Assembly (NCBI GenBank): GCA_021827245.1
Contig: JAKAWN010000304.1
Location: 1-8,369, forward strand
From: Acidobacteriota bacterium
GTDB lineage: Bacteria; Acidobacteriota; Terriglobia; UBA7540
Length of the DNA: 8,369 bases
Direction of reading: 5' to 3'
Part shown: positions 6,944 to 8,369 of the stretch, in pieces
How the letters are laid out: every line of letters begins with the position of its first letter
How positions within the stretch are numbered: the stretch's first letter is position 1
Translations under genes and position numbers: made by a program
The notes under the pieces: generated by a model
What the model was told of the DNA's origin: nothing
Databases searched by the model: none
What the model saw: the letters and a program-made list of their open reading frames with translations, nothing else

Positions 6944-7729
6944 ATGACAGGAAAGACGAATTCCCGACCCTTCCCGAGGACGTCGCCGGCGACCGACAAA
7001 GCCTACGCGCATATTCGGAGAAAAATTGCTTCCGGAGAACTATCCGCAGGTCAGCCCGTTTCCGAGATCGCCCTTGCCCAAGAGCTTCGCATTAGCCGCA
7101 CGCCCATCCGTGAAGCGCTTTGGCAGCTTGCCGGCGAGGGCATTCTAAAGCAAAGCCCAAACCGTCCGGCGGTAGTGGTCAAGCTTACCCGGAACGACAT
7201 TATTGAGCTCTATGAGCTGCGAGAAGCGCTGGAGGCCTTTGCAATAGACAAGGTCGCGCGCCAGCCGCTCCAGCAGGAAATGCTCGACAAACTGCAGAGT
7301 TTAGCGGATTCCATTTTGACCCTGAAGGCCGAATTGGATCGATCCGGCAAGTTTGAGGCGGACGAAGAGCAAATGCGGCGGTTTTTAGGCTGGGACCTCG
7401 CCCTTCACACGCAATTGATGCGCTTGGCGAGAAATGACCGCGTCATCAAAGTGGTGAACGAAACGCGCGTTCTGATCCGTATTTTTGCAATTCGGCGGCA
7501 TGGGTATACCGGAGCGCGACTCGAGGAAGTCCACCGAGAGCATTCCGAAGTGGTGCGCGCGATCCGCGAGCAGGATTCCGAAGGCGCCGTGCGCGCGATC
7601 AACCATCACATTCACCTCAGCCAGATCGAGCGTCTGGACGATTTCGATCATTGGGAAATCGAGTCGTCGCTGTCGGAAACGATTCCGGGCGGCGCGCGCC
7701 TTGAATCTGCCCTCCAGCCTGATAAATGA
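6944..7729 (+). CDS. GntR-family transcriptional regulator, FadR/FCD subfamily
   Basis: This 261-residue DNA-binding protein is likely the repressor or activator of the surrounding sugar genes. The winged helix-turn-helix spans about 18-80, with AYAHIRRKIASGELSAGQPV and the recognition helix ISRTPIREAL (50-59), the classic GntR signature. The helical FCD ligand domain follows (about 85-235). Its metal-site pattern is preserved: D151-x3-H155 (WDLALHTQL), H200 (REHSEVV) and H221/H222 (NHHIHLS). FCD proteins usually sense small organic or sugar acids bound at such a metal. The frame is open back to an ATG at 6860, but that start has no ribosome binding site, whereas AAAGGTG stands ahead of 6944 and the shorter protein has normal family length. 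It is divergent from the TonB receptor and upstream of the permease remnant. I see no clear promoter of its own in 6724-6943. Confidence 0.87.
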   Translation: MTGKTNSRPFPRTSPATDKAYAHIRRKIASGELSAGQPVSEIALAQELRISRTPIREALWQLAGEGILKQSPNRPAVVVKLTRNDIIELYELREALEAFAIDKVARQPLQQEMLDKLQSLADSILTLKAELDRSGKFEADEEQMRRFLGWDLALHTQLMRLARNDRVIKVVNETRVLIRIFAIRRHGYTGARLEEVHREHSEVVRAIREQDSEGAVRAINHHIHLSQIERLDDFDHWEIESSLSETIPGGARLESALQPDK

Positions 7730-7747
7730 CTTTATGGTTCCGCACAA

Positions 7748-7781
7748 GCATCCGAATACCCCTTCGCTCGAAGCTGGATGC
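7748..7781. other. Nested inverted repeat after the regulator gene
   Basis: GCATCC (7748-7753) pairs with GGATGC (7776-7781). Inside it CTTC (7762-7765) pairs with GAAG (7770-7773) around the loop GCTC. It begins 18 bases after the regulator stop. A run of T is missing, so it is not a standard intrinsic terminator. It could attenuate read-through into the permease or be chance. The rest of 7730-7904 shows nothing else I can name. Confidence 0.25.
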
Positions 7782-7893
7782 CGAGCCCGAGGTTGTTAAG
7801 CGAATCCAAAAGCAACCGTGGAAGACCGATGGCAGGTGCAGGTTAAGGGCCGAAGCCAGCAAGCCATGTGCTGAATTTCTGCCAGACGCTCCA

Positions 7894-7899
7894 AGGAGG
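7894..7899 (+). promoter_or_regulatory. Ribosome binding site of the permease
   Basis: AGGAGG is five bases ahead of the ATG at 7905 and only two ahead of the GTG at 7902. The spacing favours ATG 7905 as the start. Confidence 0.7.
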
Positions 7900-7904
7900 G
7901 TGTG

Positions 7905-8300
7905 ATGCAGGGCCAACCTATCCTGGGAATATCAATGGGCGTCGTGGCAGGATTAGTCAACGGCATCTTTCTGTTGCCGACGCGCTATGCGCGGAAATGG
8001 GCCTGGGAAAACCTCTGGCTGATCTTTGCTCTCCTTTCGACACTCCTGTTTCCTTGGGTCGCCGCACGGGTTGCGGTGCCCCATTTGATTGCGATTTTCC
8101 GGGCGATTCCGTTGAGATCCCTGGCGCCCGGTCTGATTGCAGGAACTGTGTGGGGAATTGCGCAAGTGCTCTATGGCCTCGGGGTCGGCATCGCCATCGG
8201 AAGCACCCTCATCATGTGCATGGCGATTCTGGCCGATGGTGTCCCGGAGATCGTTGGAGGTGAGCGGCGGTTCGATTCATTTTACGTCACCATCTCCTGA
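7905..8300 (+). pseudogene. RhaT-type sugar/proton symporter, truncated to its first third
   Basis: The frame encodes 131 residues, whereas RhaT-type permeases have about 340 and ten membrane segments. Residues 1-94 resemble the start of the L-rhamnose:H+ symporter family: a first membrane helix (about 5-24), ARKWAWENLW (29-38, compare KKWSWETMW in E. coli RhaT as I recall it), a second helix ending FPW (49-51), and a third containing VWGIAQVLYGLG (82-93). After GLGVGIAIG the family pattern is lost, and the frame ends in a polar stretch, ERRFDSFYVTIS. The other two plus-strand frames downstream show no continuation, so a deletion or rearrangement near 8190-8280 is likelier than a simple frameshift. 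The start and strong ribosome binding site are intact. The gene follows the regulator by 175 bp on the same strand and would have supplied inner-membrane sugar uptake. Rhamnose as substrate is not established. Confidence 0.7.
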
Positions 8301-8369
8301 GGGGTGACGATCTTTCTTTCTAAAGCCGCTTGCAGCATCCAGAGGTCCCGGTAACCCATAATCTTCCGA
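8282..8369 (-). CDS. C-terminal end of an unrecognised protein (enters from right edge)
   Basis: On the minus strand a frame enters from the right edge and reads RKIMGYRDLWMLQAALERK, then IVTPQEMVT, to a TAA at 8284-8282. The amphipathic helix (YRDLWMLQAALERKI) followed by a T-P-Q-E-M-V cap looks like a real protein end, and the codon use is ordinary. I cannot assign a family from 28 residues. The frame converges on the truncated permease and overlaps its last 19 bases, which supports the idea that the permease tail is borrowed from the 3' flank of this gene. Confidence 0.45.
   Translation of the reverse strand, partial: RKIMGYRDLWMLQAALERKIVTPQEMVT

Noticed and set aside
7385..7747. Minus-strand frame opposite the GntR regulator
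   Set aside because: It is a shadow of the FCD domain coding frame. The plus-strand frame has the HTH and metal-site motifs.
1..8369. A defence system, CRISPR array or other new multi-gene system
   Set aside because: There are no direct-repeat arrays, nucleases, NTPases or toxin-antitoxin pairs. All gene content is explained by carbohydrate uptake plus one insertion sequence.

Overview
The window looks like chromosomal DNA from an Acidobacteriota (Solibacter/Bryobacter-like) bacterium. The main evidence is the 1106-residue TonB-dependent receptor with an N-terminal carboxypeptidase-regulatory-like domain (the Oar-like type that is expanded in that phylum). A secreted DUF2961/GH172-type enzyme, twin-arginine leaders and moderately GC-rich codon use fit with this. 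The assignment is by family resemblance only, and no marker gene is present.

Layout. A leftward block on the minus strand runs from position 6645 to the left edge. In transcription order it holds the TonB receptor (6645-3325), a 5'-truncated glycosidase remnant (3314-2826), a Tat-exported DUF2961/GH172-like protein (2641-419), the first nine codons of a second Tat-leader gene (300-274), and the end of an IS5/IS1182-type insertion sequence whose transposase runs off the left edge. A rightward block holds a FadR-type (GntR/FCD) regulator (6944-7729) and the first third of a RhaT-type sugar permease (7905-8300). The end of an unrecognised minus-strand gene enters from the right edge (8369-8282).

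How the parts fit. The gene content (outer-membrane receptor, secreted glycan-active enzymes, inner-membrane sugar permease, metabolite-sensing regulator) reads as a carbohydrate-uptake locus. The 298-bp divergent gap between receptor and regulator carries a strong sigma-70 promoter for the receptor (TTGACA, 16 bp, TACAAT). Dyads overlap both of its hexamers, which suits control by the adjacent regulator. A near-copy of the -10/dyad sequence, differing by one inserted base, lies upstream of the DUF2961 gene.

The most notable feature is the damage. Three genes in 8.4 kb are broken: one has an IS inserted in its signal peptide, one has lost its N-terminal part, and one has lost its C-terminal two thirds. 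The receptor, the DUF2961 enzyme and the regulator look intact. I see no CRISPR array, tRNA, rRNA, recognisable riboswitch or defence system. The best reading is a carbohydrate locus being eroded by mobile elements and rearrangement, not a new multi-gene system.
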